Shown: positions 5,582-13,474 of the stretch, in pieces
How positions within the stretch are numbered: the stretch's first letter is position 1
Layout: each line of letters starts with the position of its first letter
Source of the DNA: Marivivens sp.
GTDB lineage: Bacteria; Pseudomonadota; Alphaproteobacteria; Rhodobacterales; Rhodobacteraceae
Reading direction: 5' to 3'
NCBI GenBank assembly: GCA_024642185.1
Contig: JAHEBR010000024.1
Span: 1-16,932 of the forward strand
Length of the DNA stretch: 16,932 nucleotides
Notes under the pieces: model-generated
Told to the model about the DNA's origin: nothing
What the model saw: only the letters and a program-made list of their open reading frames with translations
The model's database searches: none
Made by a program: the position numbers and the translations under genes

Positions 5582-6583
5582 ATGGCAGCGAAGACCAAAA
5601 AACCGAAACCTTTCAATATCCTCTGCATCGGGCAAGGGGGGCGGCTGCAATACGAGGCGCTGATCCTTGCGGCCTCGCTGCGGGCCTCGTCGCCCGATTT
5701 CGCCGGACGCCTGATCGTGGCCGAGCCGCAGCCGGGGCCGCTCTGGCCCGACGATCCGCGCATGGACCAGCCGGTGAAGGACTATCTCGCGGGGCTGGGG
5801 GCCGAGGTCGTCCCCTTTGAGAGCCGCCATTTCGGCGCGGCCTACCCCTACGGCAACAAGATCGAAGGGCTGGCTGCACTGCCCGAAGGCGCGCCGTTCC
5901 TGTTTCTCGATACAGATACACTGATTACCGGCGATCTGGCTGCGATCCCTTTCGATTTCGCCCGCCCCGCCGCCTCGATGCGCCGCGAGGGGACTTGGCC
6001 GGTCGAAGACCTTTACTGGCCCGGCTATGCCGCCATCTGGAAATCGCTCTACGACCGCTTCGGCCTCGACTTCGAGACCTCGCTCGATCTGAGCCAACCC
6101 GACGAATACTGGGCCCGCTATCTCTATTTCAACGCCGGCTGGTTCTATGGGGCCGATCCCCACGCCTTCGGCGAGCGCTTCCTCGAATACGCCCTCTCCA
6201 TCCGCAACGATCCGCCCGAAGCGATGGCGCTGCAACCGCTCGACCCGTGGCTCGATCAGGTGGCCCTGCCGCTCGTCATCCATTCCTTCGGCGGCGGCAG
6301 GCCGGGGCCGGAGCTTGACGGGCTCGACGGCGATGTGACCTGCCACTACCGCCTCCTCCCGCTCCTTTATGCGCGGGAGAGCGACCGGGTGGTCGAGGTG
6401 CTCGAGGCCGTCACCGCCCCCAACCCGATCAAGAAGCTCCTCAAAGCCTATGAGCCTGCCAAACGGATGATTTTCCAAGGCCGTGGCCGGAAAGCGCGCG
6501 CGCTCTTCGACCAGAACGACCTGCCGCGACGTGAGCAGAAGATCCGCAACAAGCTGAAATCCGAGGGGTTCTGGATGCGGTAG
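5582..6583 (+). CDS. Putative GT-A-fold glycosyltransferase-like protein
   Basis: A 333-residue soluble protein with no signal peptide or membrane segment. The N-terminus shows the GT-A pattern: strand FNILCIGQGG (11-20), helix YEALILAASLR, strand GRLIVAEP (42-49), then FLFLDTDTLITGDL (106-119), where DTD at 110-112 is the metal/nucleotide-sugar DxD motif as in GT8-like enzymes. A later YLYFNAGWFYGAD segment resembles the acceptor-side stretch of these families. The C-terminus (about 285-333) is strongly basic and ends RNKLKSEGFWMR. Sugar donor and acceptor cannot be inferred. No surface-polysaccharide genes surround it; neighbours are an amino-acid PLP enzyme and metY. The ribosome-binding site is a weak GGGCAGG just before the ATG. 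Clear family membership would need a profile search. Confidence 0.65.
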   Translation: MAAKTKKPKPFNILCIGQGGRLQYEALILAASLRASSPDFAGRLIVAEPQPGPLWPDDPRMDQPVKDYLAGLGAEVVPFESRHFGAAYPYGNKIEGLAALPEGAPFLFLDTDTLITGDLAAIPFDFARPAASMRREGTWPVEDLYWPGYAAIWKSLYDRFGLDFETSLDLSQPDEYWARYLYFNAGWFYGADPHAFGERFLEYALSIRNDPPEAMALQPLDPWLDQVALPLVIHSFGGGRPGPELDGLDGDVTCHYRLLPLLYARESDRVVEVLEAVTAPNPIKKLLKAYEPAKRMIFQGRGRKARALFDQNDLPRREQKIRNKLKSEGFWMR

Positions 6584-6683
6584 GACGGGTTTCTCATACC
6601 TCGCCCTTCCCGCGCGCAATTGTCCCGATAGCGGGTGAAGTTCAGCAATCTCGTCCTTTTTCGTGCCCAATCACTTCTGGCCG

Positions 6684-6712
6684 TTGAGGGGCGATAGGGT
6701 TTCGTTCTAGGC
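6684..6712 (+). promoter_or_regulatory. Weak candidate promoter for metY
   Basis: TTGAGG (6684-6689) and CTAGGC (6707-6712) are 17 nt apart. The -35 is acceptable and the -10 poor, though C-initial -10 boxes occur in alphaproteobacteria. The 161-nt spacer before metY (6584-6744) otherwise contains a short CCCGC/GCGGG inverted repeat (6609-6613, 6631-6635) and no riboswitch that I recognise. Confidence 0.25.
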
Positions 6713-6744
6713 TCGCCCCGATCCATATCTTCAGGGAGTTTCCA

Positions 6745-8037
6745 ATGACCCAAGGCCCCACCTACGGCTTCGATACGCTTCAGATCCACGCAGGCGCCCG
6801 CCCCGATCCGGCCACCGGCGCGCGGCAGGTGCCGATTTATCAGACCACCGCCTATGTTTTCCGCGACGCAGACCATGCGGCGGCGCTCTTCAACCTGCAG
6901 GAAGTGGGCTACATCTACTCGCGCCTGACAAACCCGACCGTCGCCGCGCTTCAGGAGCGGATCGCCACGCTCGAGGGCGGCGCGGGCGCTGTCTGCTGCT
7001 CGTCGGGACACGCGGCGCAGATCATGGCGCTCTTCCCCCTGATGGGGCCGGGCCTCAATATCGTCGCCTCCTCGCGCCTCTATGGCGGCACGATCACCCA
7101 GTTCAGCCAGACCATCAAACGCTTCGGCTGGTCGGCCAAATTCGTCGATTTCGACGATCTGGCGGCGGTCAAGGCGGCGATCGACGACAACACCCGCGCG
7201 GTCTTTTGCGAGTCGATCGCCAATCCCGGCGGCTATATCACCGACCTCGACGCCATCGCCAAGGTGGCCGATGCGGCGGGCATCCCGCTCATCGTCGACA
7301 ACACCTCGGCCACGCCCTACCTTTGCCGCCCCATCGAACACGGCGCGACGCTGGTGGTGCATTCGACCACCAAATACCTCACCGGCAATGGCACGGTGAC
7401 GGGGGGCTGCATCGTCGATTCGGGGAAATTCAACTGGTCGGCCTCCGACAAGTTCCCCTCACTCAGCGCTCCCGAGCCCGCCTACCACGGCCTGCGCTTT
7501 CACGAGACCTTCGGCAGCCTCGCCTTCACCTTCCACTCCATCGCCATCGGCCTGCGCGATCTGGGCATGACGATGAATCCGCAAGCGGCGCATTACACGC
7601 TGATGGGCATCGAGACCCTCTCCCTGCGGATGGAAAAGCACGTCGCCAATGCCAAACGGGTTGCCGAATGGCTCGAGAACGATCCGAGGGTGGATTATGT
7701 GACCTATGCGGGCCTCAAGTCCTCGCCCTATCACAAGCGGATCGGCAACATCTGCCCCAAAGGCGCGGGCGCGCTGTTCACCTTCGCGGTGAAGGGCGGC
7801 TACAAGGCCTGTGTGAAGCTTGTCGATAGCCTCGAGATATTCAGCCATGTCGCCAACCTTGGCGATGCGCGCTCGCTCATCATCCACTCGGCCTCGACCA
7901 CGCACCGGCAGCTGACGGTCGAACAGCAAAGGGCCGCCGGAGCCGCCCCCGAGGTGGTGCGGTTGTCGATCGGCATCGAGGATGCCGACGACCTGATCGC
8001 CGATCTCGATCAGGCGCTGGCCAAGGCCACAGCCTGA
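6745..8037 (+). CDS. metY: O-acetylhomoserine aminocarboxypropyltransferase (O-acetylhomoserine sulfhydrylase)
   Basis: A 430-residue Cys/Met-metabolism PLP enzyme, the usual length for MetY, longer than MetB or MetC (about 380-400). It makes homocysteine from O-acetylhomoserine and sulfide in direct sulfhydrylation. The sequence shows YSRLTNPT (58-65), the cofactor region around CCSSGHAAQ (84-92), IVDNT with Asp185 (pyridine nitrogen contact), and VVHSTTKYLTGNGT with Lys210 as Schiff-base lysine. SHVANLGDARSLIIH and STTHRQL near the C-terminus are characteristic of this subgroup. GGGAG (6734-6738) sits 6 nt before the ATG. The gene ends in a strong terminator and converges with the SIMPL gene. 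In some alphaproteobacteria such genes are under SAM-II riboswitches; none is recognised here. O-succinylhomoserine sulfhydrylase (MetZ) is the main alternative but is usually shorter. Confidence 0.93.
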   Translation: MTQGPTYGFDTLQIHAGARPDPATGARQVPIYQTTAYVFRDADHAAALFNLQEVGYIYSRLTNPTVAALQERIATLEGGAGAVCCSSGHAAQIMALFPLMGPGLNIVASSRLYGGTITQFSQTIKRFGWSAKFVDFDDLAAVKAAIDDNTRAVFCESIANPGGYITDLDAIAKVADAAGIPLIVDNTSATPYLCRPIEHGATLVVHSTTKYLTGNGTVTGGCIVDSGKFNWSASDKFPSLSAPEPAYHGLRFHETFGSLAFTFHSIAIGLRDLGMTMNPQAAHYTLMGIETLSLRMEKHVANAKRVAEWLENDPRVDYVTYAGLKSSPYHKRIGNICPKGAGALFTFAVKGGYKACVKLVDSLEIFSHVANLGDARSLIIHSASTTHRQLTVEQQRAAGAAPEVVRLSIGIEDADDLIADLDQALAKATA

Positions 8038-8048
8038 GGCATAAAACA

Positions 8049-8081
8049 GGAACGCCGGGGTTTGACCCGGCGTTTTTCTTT
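8049..8081. terminator. Bidirectional intrinsic terminator between metY and the SIMPL gene
   Basis: AACGCCGGG (8051-8059), loop GTTTGA, CCCGGCGTT (8066-8074): a perfect 9-bp stem. On the plus strand it runs into TTTTTCTTT, a good T-tract. On the minus strand the stem is followed by CCTGTTTT, weaker but usable. It lies 13 nt past the metY stop and begins a few bases from the convergent gene's stop at 8083. Confidence 0.92.
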
Positions 8082-8082
8082 A

Positions 8083-8793
8083 TCAATCAGCGATCTGGTA
8101 GACGAGGCTCACGCTGGCGGAGAAGCTGATTTCGCCCGGTGCGACAGGCACCGGCGCCATATCGGCCTTCATGTCCATCGCCATGGTGGCGATTTCCATC
8201 CGGTAGGAGGGGCTGCCCATCTCGGTAAGCTGCAAGAGCGGCCCAAGGCCCACCCCTGCGGCATCCGCCAGAAACCCGGCCTTGCGCCGCGCCTCAGCCA
8301 CGGCCAGACGCCGCGCCTCATCGAGCGCTCCGGTTTCGTCTTTCAGGCCAAAGCTTACCCCGTCGATCCGGTTCGCACCTGCCTCGACGGCCCCTGCCAA
8401 GACCTCGCCGACGATATTGATATCCTGCAATCTCAGCCGGATTGTCGTCTCAGCGCTGTAGCCAACAATGATCCGATAATCGATCTGCCCGTTCGAGTTG
8501 CGCCCATAGCGAGGATTGAGACGGATGGCTTCGGTCTGGACGTCGCCGGCCTCAATTCCCTGCGCGGAGACAAAATCGAGAATGGCCTGCATCGTGCGAC
8601 CCGCCTCGTCGAGGGCGTCGCGGCCTGACTTTGCCTCGGCAGTCACACCCAGAATCAGGCGCGCCATATCAGGCGGCAGGGTCACTTCACCTTCGGCACT
8701 GACCGAGATCGTGCGTGGGCTCTCCTGCGCCTGCGCGACAAAGGGCAGACCGGCCAGAACCAGAAAAATCAGAAAGTGGGCCAAGCGATTCAT
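8083..8793 (-). CDS. Secreted SIMPL-domain (DUF541) protein
   Basis: A 236-residue exported protein. The start is placed at 8793 because MNRLAHFLIFLVLAGLPFVAQAQ is a good signal peptide with an AQA-Q cleavage site (after residue 22), and AGAGG (8800-8804, minus strand) lies 6 nt upstream; an in-frame ATG at 8841 would bury the signal. The mature part is one SIMPL domain: opening ISVSAEGEVTLPPDMA, then GYSAETTIRLRLQDI, and a C-terminal ISFSASVSLVYQI. Members occur in the periplasm or outer membrane and have been linked to stress tolerance, but no general molecular function is agreed. It converges with metY at a shared terminator and diverges from the large fusion gene over a 164-nt spacer in which I found no convincing promoter on either strand. 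Confidence 0.88.
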   Translation of the reverse strand: MNRLAHFLIFLVLAGLPFVAQAQESPRTISVSAEGEVTLPPDMARLILGVTAEAKSGRDALDEAGRTMQAILDFVSAQGIEAGDVQTEAIRLNPRYGRNSNGQIDYRIIVGYSAETTIRLRLQDINIVGEVLAGAVEAGANRIDGVSFGLKDETGALDEARRLAVAEARRKAGFLADAAGVGLGPLLQLTEMGSPSYRMEIATMAMDMKADMAPVPVAPGEISFSASVSLVYQIAD

Positions 8794-8957
8794 TAGAAAC
8801 CTCTGTCGAATGAAAATCTGAGCGGAAGATGCTCCAACCACTGCAAGCCGTCATCCAATTTCCGCCGAAAACGCCGAATGGGCGGGAAGTTGCTGTAGCC
8901 GAGGCGAGCCCGCGCCGATACATTCCTCACCTGAAGCAACAATGCTAATCGAGCCCA

Positions 8958-11483
8958 ATGAAACCGAATTTTGCCCTTTCGCTCTCGTTTGACGGGATCC
9001 GCCTTCTGCACCGTGTAACGGGAGGCTGGCACCTTGTCGGCGAGGCCGCCTTTGACGCCGAAGATCTTGCCGGAGAGCTGACCATGCTGCGCCGCACAGC
9101 ACAGGCGCTCGATTCTTCGGGCCTGCGCAGCAAGATCCTGATCCCGAACGATCAGATCAAATACCTCGTGCTTGATAATCCAAGGGCCACTGACGACGAC
9201 ATACAGGCGGCCCTCGATGGGACAACGCCCTATTCGTTGGGCGAGTTGGTGATCGACTCAAGCCGTGACGACAAGTCGACCTATGTGGCCGCTGTTGCCC
9301 GTGAGACCTTGGACGAAGCGCTCGACTTTGCCCGCCAGCACCGGTTTCAGCCAACCTCCTTCGCCGCTGTGCCAGAGGCGGGAAGTTTCTTGGGCGAGGT
9401 CTTTTTCGGTGCGGCTGATCCACAATTGCCGGTCGAGCGCGATAGCGAACCGGTGACGGTGATCGGGACAGCCAAAACCCCGTCGGCTACGCAGCTCGCT
9501 GAAGACGTGGAGCCCGAAATCGTTGCCGAAGACGACGATGAACTGATGGCCGACGACGAGGGTGAGGACGAGGGTGAGGACGAGGGCGACGGTTCTGTTC
9601 AAGAGGCGCCATCCGAACCCGAGACCGAAGCGCTCGCGGACACCGAGGACGACGAGGCCGAACCGGAAGACGAACCCGCGAAAGAGATCGACGGGATTGG
9701 GGATCAGACACCCATATTCGCCAGCCGTGCAAAACCCTTGCGCATCGATGTCGATGTGCCTCCGACAACAAGGTCCGCACCGGCAGCCCCGCTGCGCGAG
9801 GTTGAAGGCGAACCGGTTTTTGCAAGCCGCGGACGGCAAGAGCCGCCTCCACTCGGCAAACCGGATGGCAAGAAGGCGGGCAATATGCCGCCCCTGCCGA
9901 GCGCACTACAGGTCGCGAGCGCATCGCTTGATCCGGCAGAGGAATTCGACGACGAGGCCATCGACCTCAAAGATCAGGTCAAAGGCGGCAAGCCCGAACT
10001 GCGATCGATTCTTTCTGCGGGTGCGGCGGAGGTCGGAGGCGACAATGCGAAATCCTCGGCACGTCGGAGCCCGCTTTCCAAGGTTGCCGAACCACACTCT
10101 GAAAAGGCAGATCAGCCCGCGAAAGGCGGAAACTCGGGCGGCTATCTCTGGCTGATCCTAACGGCAATCCTGCTGGTCTTTCTTGCCGCGGTCGGCATCT
10201 GGGCCTCAGTCACCGACACCTCGCTCTCGCGTCTGATCTTTGGTCCCGAAGACGCTGTGATCGACGTTGCTGCCGGCGATCCTGCCATTGACGCGCCGGA
10301 AACCGAAACGCCCACCGTTAACGAGGAAGAGCTGTCCGATTTGGCGGATTTGGCCGATTTGCCACCGGACGAGGTCCCACCTGACGAGTCATCCGCCGAA
10401 GACATCGCGGCCGCATCCGAGACCACCGACACCGGCACAGCCGAGGCTGTGTCGCTGCCGGTGGTTTCGTCGCCGACCGTCCTGAGCCCGGCCGAAGCGG
10501 AACGCATCTATGCGTCCACAGGCGTCTGGCTGCGCGCGCCCCGCCTGCCGCTGACGCCGCGAACGGAATCGTCTGACAGGATCTTCCTTGCGGCGATCGA
10601 TCCCGCGATCGGTGGCGCGGACGCAATCGCCCTGCCCGACCTTTTGCGCTCGGGTCGCGATGCACCGCTCGAGGCGCAAGCTTTGCCACCCCCCCCCGGG
10701 ACCGTCTATCAGCGTGATGCCGAGGGCTTTATCCTCGCCACGGCCGAAGGCACGCTTTTGCCCAGCGGCATTGTCGTGATCGCCGGAGCGCCTGCGGTTG
10801 TTCCACCTCAACGGCCGGTCTTTGAAACCGTGGAAGAGACAGGCCCCGATGCGCCAAGTGAAGAAGCTGTCGCCCTCGATGAGGCTGGCCCTGCTGATCC
10901 TGCCCTTGCAGGCAAACGTCCCAGGGTCCGCCCCGCAGCGCTGGCCGAAACAATCGAACGCGCTTCGCTCGGTGGGCGGACGCTCGACGAACTTTCCGGC
11001 ATCCGGCCCAAATCCCGGCCCGAGAGCCTTGCCATTGCCGAAACGCCAGCTGATGCCATTGCCGAAGCTCTCGCCGCAGCGGCGGGCGATCCTTTTGCGG
11101 ATGCGACAGAGCTGGCCGTTGCCTCTTCGGAACGACCACAAGCCCGTCCCCGCAATTTTGACAGGGTCGTTGCCGCCGCCAGCACCGCGCCAAAACCGGC
11201 CGCCGCCCCCGCAATCGTGCAAGGCTCAAGCGGACCGGTTCCACGATCGGTCGCTGAGGCGGCGACGGTGGACAATGCCTTGTCCCTCCGGGATCTTGCG
11301 CTGATCGGCCTCATAGGCCCCGCCAATGACCGGCGCGCCATGCTTCGCACGTCCTTTGGACGGATCCTTCTGGTGCGGGTGGGCGACGAGCTCGATGGCG
11401 GCCGCGTCACGTCGATTGGCGACAACGCGCTGACCTATACCAAACGCGGCCGGACCTATACGCTTGAAATGCCTGCTGGCTGA
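8958..11483 (+). CDS. Bitopic fusion protein: GspL/PilM-like cytoplasmic domain, one membrane segment, GspC/PilP-like C-terminal domain
   Basis: An 841-residue inner-membrane protein in five parts. Residues 1-155 resemble the actin-like N-terminal domain of GspL/PilM: a short LSFDGIRLL opening, LIPNDQIKYLVL, then PYSLGELVIDSS and VAAVARETLDEAL. Residues 160-395 form a low-complexity acidic linker, including a 12-nt tandem repeat encoding GEDEGEDEG and two FASR motifs. Residues 396-418 are the only membrane helix. A second, Pro/Ala-rich linker (419-770) carries three RPxxRP motifs (654-659, 683-688, 726-731). Residues 773-841 match the homology-region fold of GspC/PilP: LALIGLIGP, RRAMLRTSFGRILLVRVGDEL, GGRVTSIGDNALTY. 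N-in/C-periplasm topology would mimic a joined GspL-GspC. No other secretion or pilus gene is in the window. The ATG lacks a good Shine-Dalgarno. Similar proteins may be annotated hypothetical or mislabelled as a translation factor. Confidence 0.78.
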   Translation: MKPNFALSLSFDGIRLLHRVTGGWHLVGEAAFDAEDLAGELTMLRRTAQALDSSGLRSKILIPNDQIKYLVLDNPRATDDDIQAALDGTTPYSLGELVIDSSRDDKSTYVAAVARETLDEALDFARQHRFQPTSFAAVPEAGSFLGEVFFGAADPQLPVERDSEPVTVIGTAKTPSATQLAEDVEPEIVAEDDDELMADDEGEDEGEDEGDGSVQEAPSEPETEALADTEDDEAEPEDEPAKEIDGIGDQTPIFASRAKPLRIDVDVPPTTRSAPAAPLREVEGEPVFASRGRQEPPPLGKPDGKKAGNMPPLPSALQVASASLDPAEEFDDEAIDLKDQVKGGKPELRSILSAGAAEVGGDNAKSSARRSPLSKVAEPHSEKADQPAKGGNSGGYLWLILTAILLVFLAAVGIWASVTDTSLSRLIFGPEDAVIDVAAGDPAIDAPETETPTVNEEELSDLADLADLPPDEVPPDESSAEDIAAASETTDTGTAEAVSLPVVSSPTVLSPAEAERIYASTGVWLRAPRLPLTPRTESSDRIFLAAIDPAIGGADAIALPDLLRSGRDAPLEAQALPPPPGTVYQRDAEGFILATAEGTLLPSGIVVIAGAPAVVPPQRPVFETVEETGPDAPSEEAVALDEAGPADPALAGKRPRVRPAALAETIERASLGGRTLDELSGIRPKSRPESLAIAETPADAIAEALAAAAGDPFADATELAVASSERPQARPRNFDRVVAAASTAPKPAAAPAIVQGSSGPVPRSVAEAATVDNALSLRDLALIGLIGPANDRRAMLRTSFGRILLVRVGDELDGGRVTSIGDNALTYTKRGRTYTLEMPAG
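9561..9590 (+). repeat. 12-nt coding tandem repeat (GGTGAGGACGAG)
   Basis: Two exact copies at 9561-9572 and 9573-9584, followed by a degenerate third (GGCGAC). It encodes alternating Gly-Glu-Asp-Glu in the acidic cytoplasmic linker of the fusion protein. In-frame multiples of 12 nt could vary linker length by slippage without breaking the frame. Confidence 0.75.
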
Positions 11484-11494
11484 GCGTTTTTCTT
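11461..11494 (+). terminator. Weak terminator-like hairpin at the 3' end of the fusion gene
   Basis: CGCT (11461-11464) can pair with AGCG (11483-11486), with an inner GCC/GGC pair, followed by TTTTTCTT. The stem is short and interrupted, so any termination would be partial. It leaves open readthrough into the antiporter gene 95 nt downstream. The rest of the spacer (11495-11578) shows nothing recognisable. Confidence 0.3.
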
Positions 11495-11578
11495 CACGAC
11501 TAGGCGATTTATCTCCGCCGCAAACCTATTCACACGAAGTCGAGTTGCGGAGCGCCTCCCCGCTTGCGAGAAGGGGAT

Positions 11579-13474
11579 ATGGAAAACTTCTTTCTTCAGG
11601 CCACAATCTTTCTCGGCGCCGCTCTGATCGCGGTGCCCCTGGCCGCGCGTCTGGGGCTTGGCTCGGTTCTGGGATATATCGCGGCGGGCATCGTCATCGG
11701 CCCGATCCTTGGCCTGACCGGCAACGATACCGCAGGCCTCCAGCATTTCGCCGAATTCGGCGTTGTTGTGATGCTGTTCCTGATCGGCCTTGAGCTTGAG
11801 CCGCGCACCCTTTGGGATATGCGCCACAAGCTTTTGGGGCTGGGCGGGCTTCAGATTGTCCTGACCACGGGCGTGATCATGGGCCTGACCTATATGATGA
11901 AGCAGCCCTGGGAAGAAGCGCTGGCGATCGGCCTGATCCTGTCGCTTTCATCAACCGCAATCGTGCTGCAATCGCTCACGGAAAAGGGCCTGATTCAGAC
12001 TGCGGGTGGGCGCAATGTCTTTTCGGTCTTGCTCACCCAAGACATCGCAGTCATCCCGATGCTTGCTTTCCTCCCGCTTCTGGCGGTTTCGGGAAGGATA
12101 GTGCCGCACAAAGCCGTCGATGACCACGCCGCATCCGAGGCGCTTAGTCTCGTCTCCTATGCCGACCGCATCCCCGGCTGGGGCCTGACGCTGATCACTG
12201 TGGGTGCGATCTTCTTCATCATCTTCGCTGGCGTCTTCCTGACCCGCCCACTCTTCCGCTATATCCATCACGCCCGGCTGCGCGAGATGTATACGGCCTT
12301 CGCCCTTCTCATGGTTGTCTCTATCGCGGTCCTGATGGATTTTGTCGGTCTCTCGCCCGCTCTTGGCACGTTTCTCGCAGGCGTTGTGCTGGCCAACTCT
12401 GAATTCCGCCACGAGCTCGAAAGCGACCTCGAGCCCTTCAAGGGGCTGCTCCTTGGGCTTTTCTTCATCACCGTGGGCGCGGGCTTCGATTTTCAGGGAT
12501 TCTTTGGCGATCCGTTCCGCATCCTCGCCCTTACCCTGCTTTTGATCGGGGTAAAGATCGGGGTTCTCTATGTGCTCGCGCGCATGTGGAAGCTCAAACC
12601 CCACGACCGCTGGCTCTTTACCCTCGGCCTCGGTCAGGCCGGCGAATTTGGCTTTGTCCTTGTCTCCTTTGCCGCGGCCACGGGCGTTTTGGGCGTGGCG
12701 CTCGGGCAGAAACTTGTGCTGATCATCGCCTTGTCGATGCTGATCACGCCGCTTCTCTTCATCCTTTATGAGAACCGGACAAGATGGCTCAAAACCGAAC
12801 CCGAACAGGAACAGGAACCCGACGAGATTGACGAAACAGGTTCGGTCATCATCGCAGGGGTTGGTCGTTTCGGGCAGAACGTGAATGCCCTTGTGCGCAG
12901 CGTCGGCCTGAAATCGGTTGTTCTCGACAATGATATGGCCGTGGTTCAGACGATGCGGGCGTTCGGTCACAAAGGCTATTTCGGAGATCCAACCCGCCCC
13001 GAGCTTCTCAAGGCAGCCGGCATCGACAGCGCCAAGGTCTTGGTGATTGCGGTCGACGACCCCAAGGCCACTGTCAAGCTTGTCAAATACGCGCGAAAGC
13101 TGCGCCCCGACCTTCACATAATCGCGCGGGCACGGGACGACGTGAGTGTCTACGAACTCTATGTGGCGGGGGCCGACGATATCGTCCGCGAGATGTTCGA
13201 CAGCTCGCTCCGTGCGGGCCGCTATGTGCTCGAAAACCTCGGCTTCTCGGAATACGAGGCGGCCGAGGCGGAGGATGAGTTCTACCACCACGACCGGGCG
13301 GCGCTCAAGGAACTGGCCGCGCTGTGGAAACCCGGCGTTCCCATCGAGAAGAACGCCGAATACAGCGCGCGGGTGAAAGAGCTTTATACCGAGCTGGAAG
13401 CCGCTCTGGAGGCGCGTCAGCAGAGATCGAAAGAGGCGGCACGGGCCGCCCCCGACGATAAGACCGAAGCCTAG
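11579..13474 (+). CDS. KefB/KefC-like cation:proton antiporter (CPA2 family) with RCK domain
   Basis: A 631-residue inner-membrane protein. The first roughly 390 residues are a hydrophobic Na+/H+-exchanger domain with about a dozen segments; SSTAIVLQSL, SVLLTQDIAVIPML and LGQAGEFGFVL are hallmark CPA2 stretches, and EPFKGLLLGLFFITVGAGFD is typical of KefB/KefC. A cytoplasmic RCK/TrkA-N domain begins near residue 420 with the Rossmann motif IIAGVGRFGQ (Gly427, Gly429, Gly432), continuing FGHKGYFGDPTRPELL. Such systems exchange K+ (sometimes Na+) for protons; KefB/C are glutathione-gated and respond to electrophiles. Gating here is not deducible, and no KefF/KefG-like ancillary gene is present. 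ATG 11579 is preferred over an in-frame TTG at 11564 because AGAAGGGG precedes it. The stop shares CTAG with the convergent cobT stop. The C-terminal tail is charged and helical. Confidence 0.92.
   Translation: MENFFLQATIFLGAALIAVPLAARLGLGSVLGYIAAGIVIGPILGLTGNDTAGLQHFAEFGVVVMLFLIGLELEPRTLWDMRHKLLGLGGLQIVLTTGVIMGLTYMMKQPWEEALAIGLILSLSSTAIVLQSLTEKGLIQTAGGRNVFSVLLTQDIAVIPMLAFLPLLAVSGRIVPHKAVDDHAASEALSLVSYADRIPGWGLTLITVGAIFFIIFAGVFLTRPLFRYIHHARLREMYTAFALLMVVSIAVLMDFVGLSPALGTFLAGVVLANSEFRHELESDLEPFKGLLLGLFFITVGAGFDFQGFFGDPFRILALTLLLIGVKIGVLYVLARMWKLKPHDRWLFTLGLGQAGEFGFVLVSFAAATGVLGVALGQKLVLIIALSMLITPLLFILYENRTRWLKTEPEQEQEPDEIDETGSVIIAGVGRFGQNVNALVRSVGLKSVVLDNDMAVVQTMRAFGHKGYFGDPTRPELLKAAGIDSAKVLVIAVDDPKATVKLVKYARKLRPDLHIIARARDDVSVYELYVAGADDIVREMFDSSLRAGRYVLENLGFSEYEAAEAEDEFYHHDRAALKELAALWKPGVPIEKNAEYSARVKELYTELEAALEARQQRSKEAARAAPDDKTEA
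13471..13474. other. CTAG: shared stop codons of convergent genes
   Basis: TAG at 13472-13474 ends the antiporter gene on the plus strand. The complement of CTA at 13471-13473 ends cobT on the minus strand. The palindromic tetramer serves both, so the coding sequences overlap by 4 nt and no room is left for a terminator between them. Confidence 0.95.

Noticed and set aside
6584..6744. SAM riboswitch upstream of metY
   Set aside because: Alphaproteobacterial met genes often carry SAM-II leaders, but I could not match the pseudoknot pattern; only a short CCCGC/GCGGG pair is present.
11564..11578. TTG start for the antiporter five codons upstream
   Set aside because: ATG 11579 is preceded by AGAAGGGG; the TTG would place that site inside the coding sequence.
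11951..13291. Minus-strand open frame (446 codons) opposite the antiporter gene
   Set aside because: Highly charged, repetitive translation complementary to membrane-helix codons; no family resemblance.
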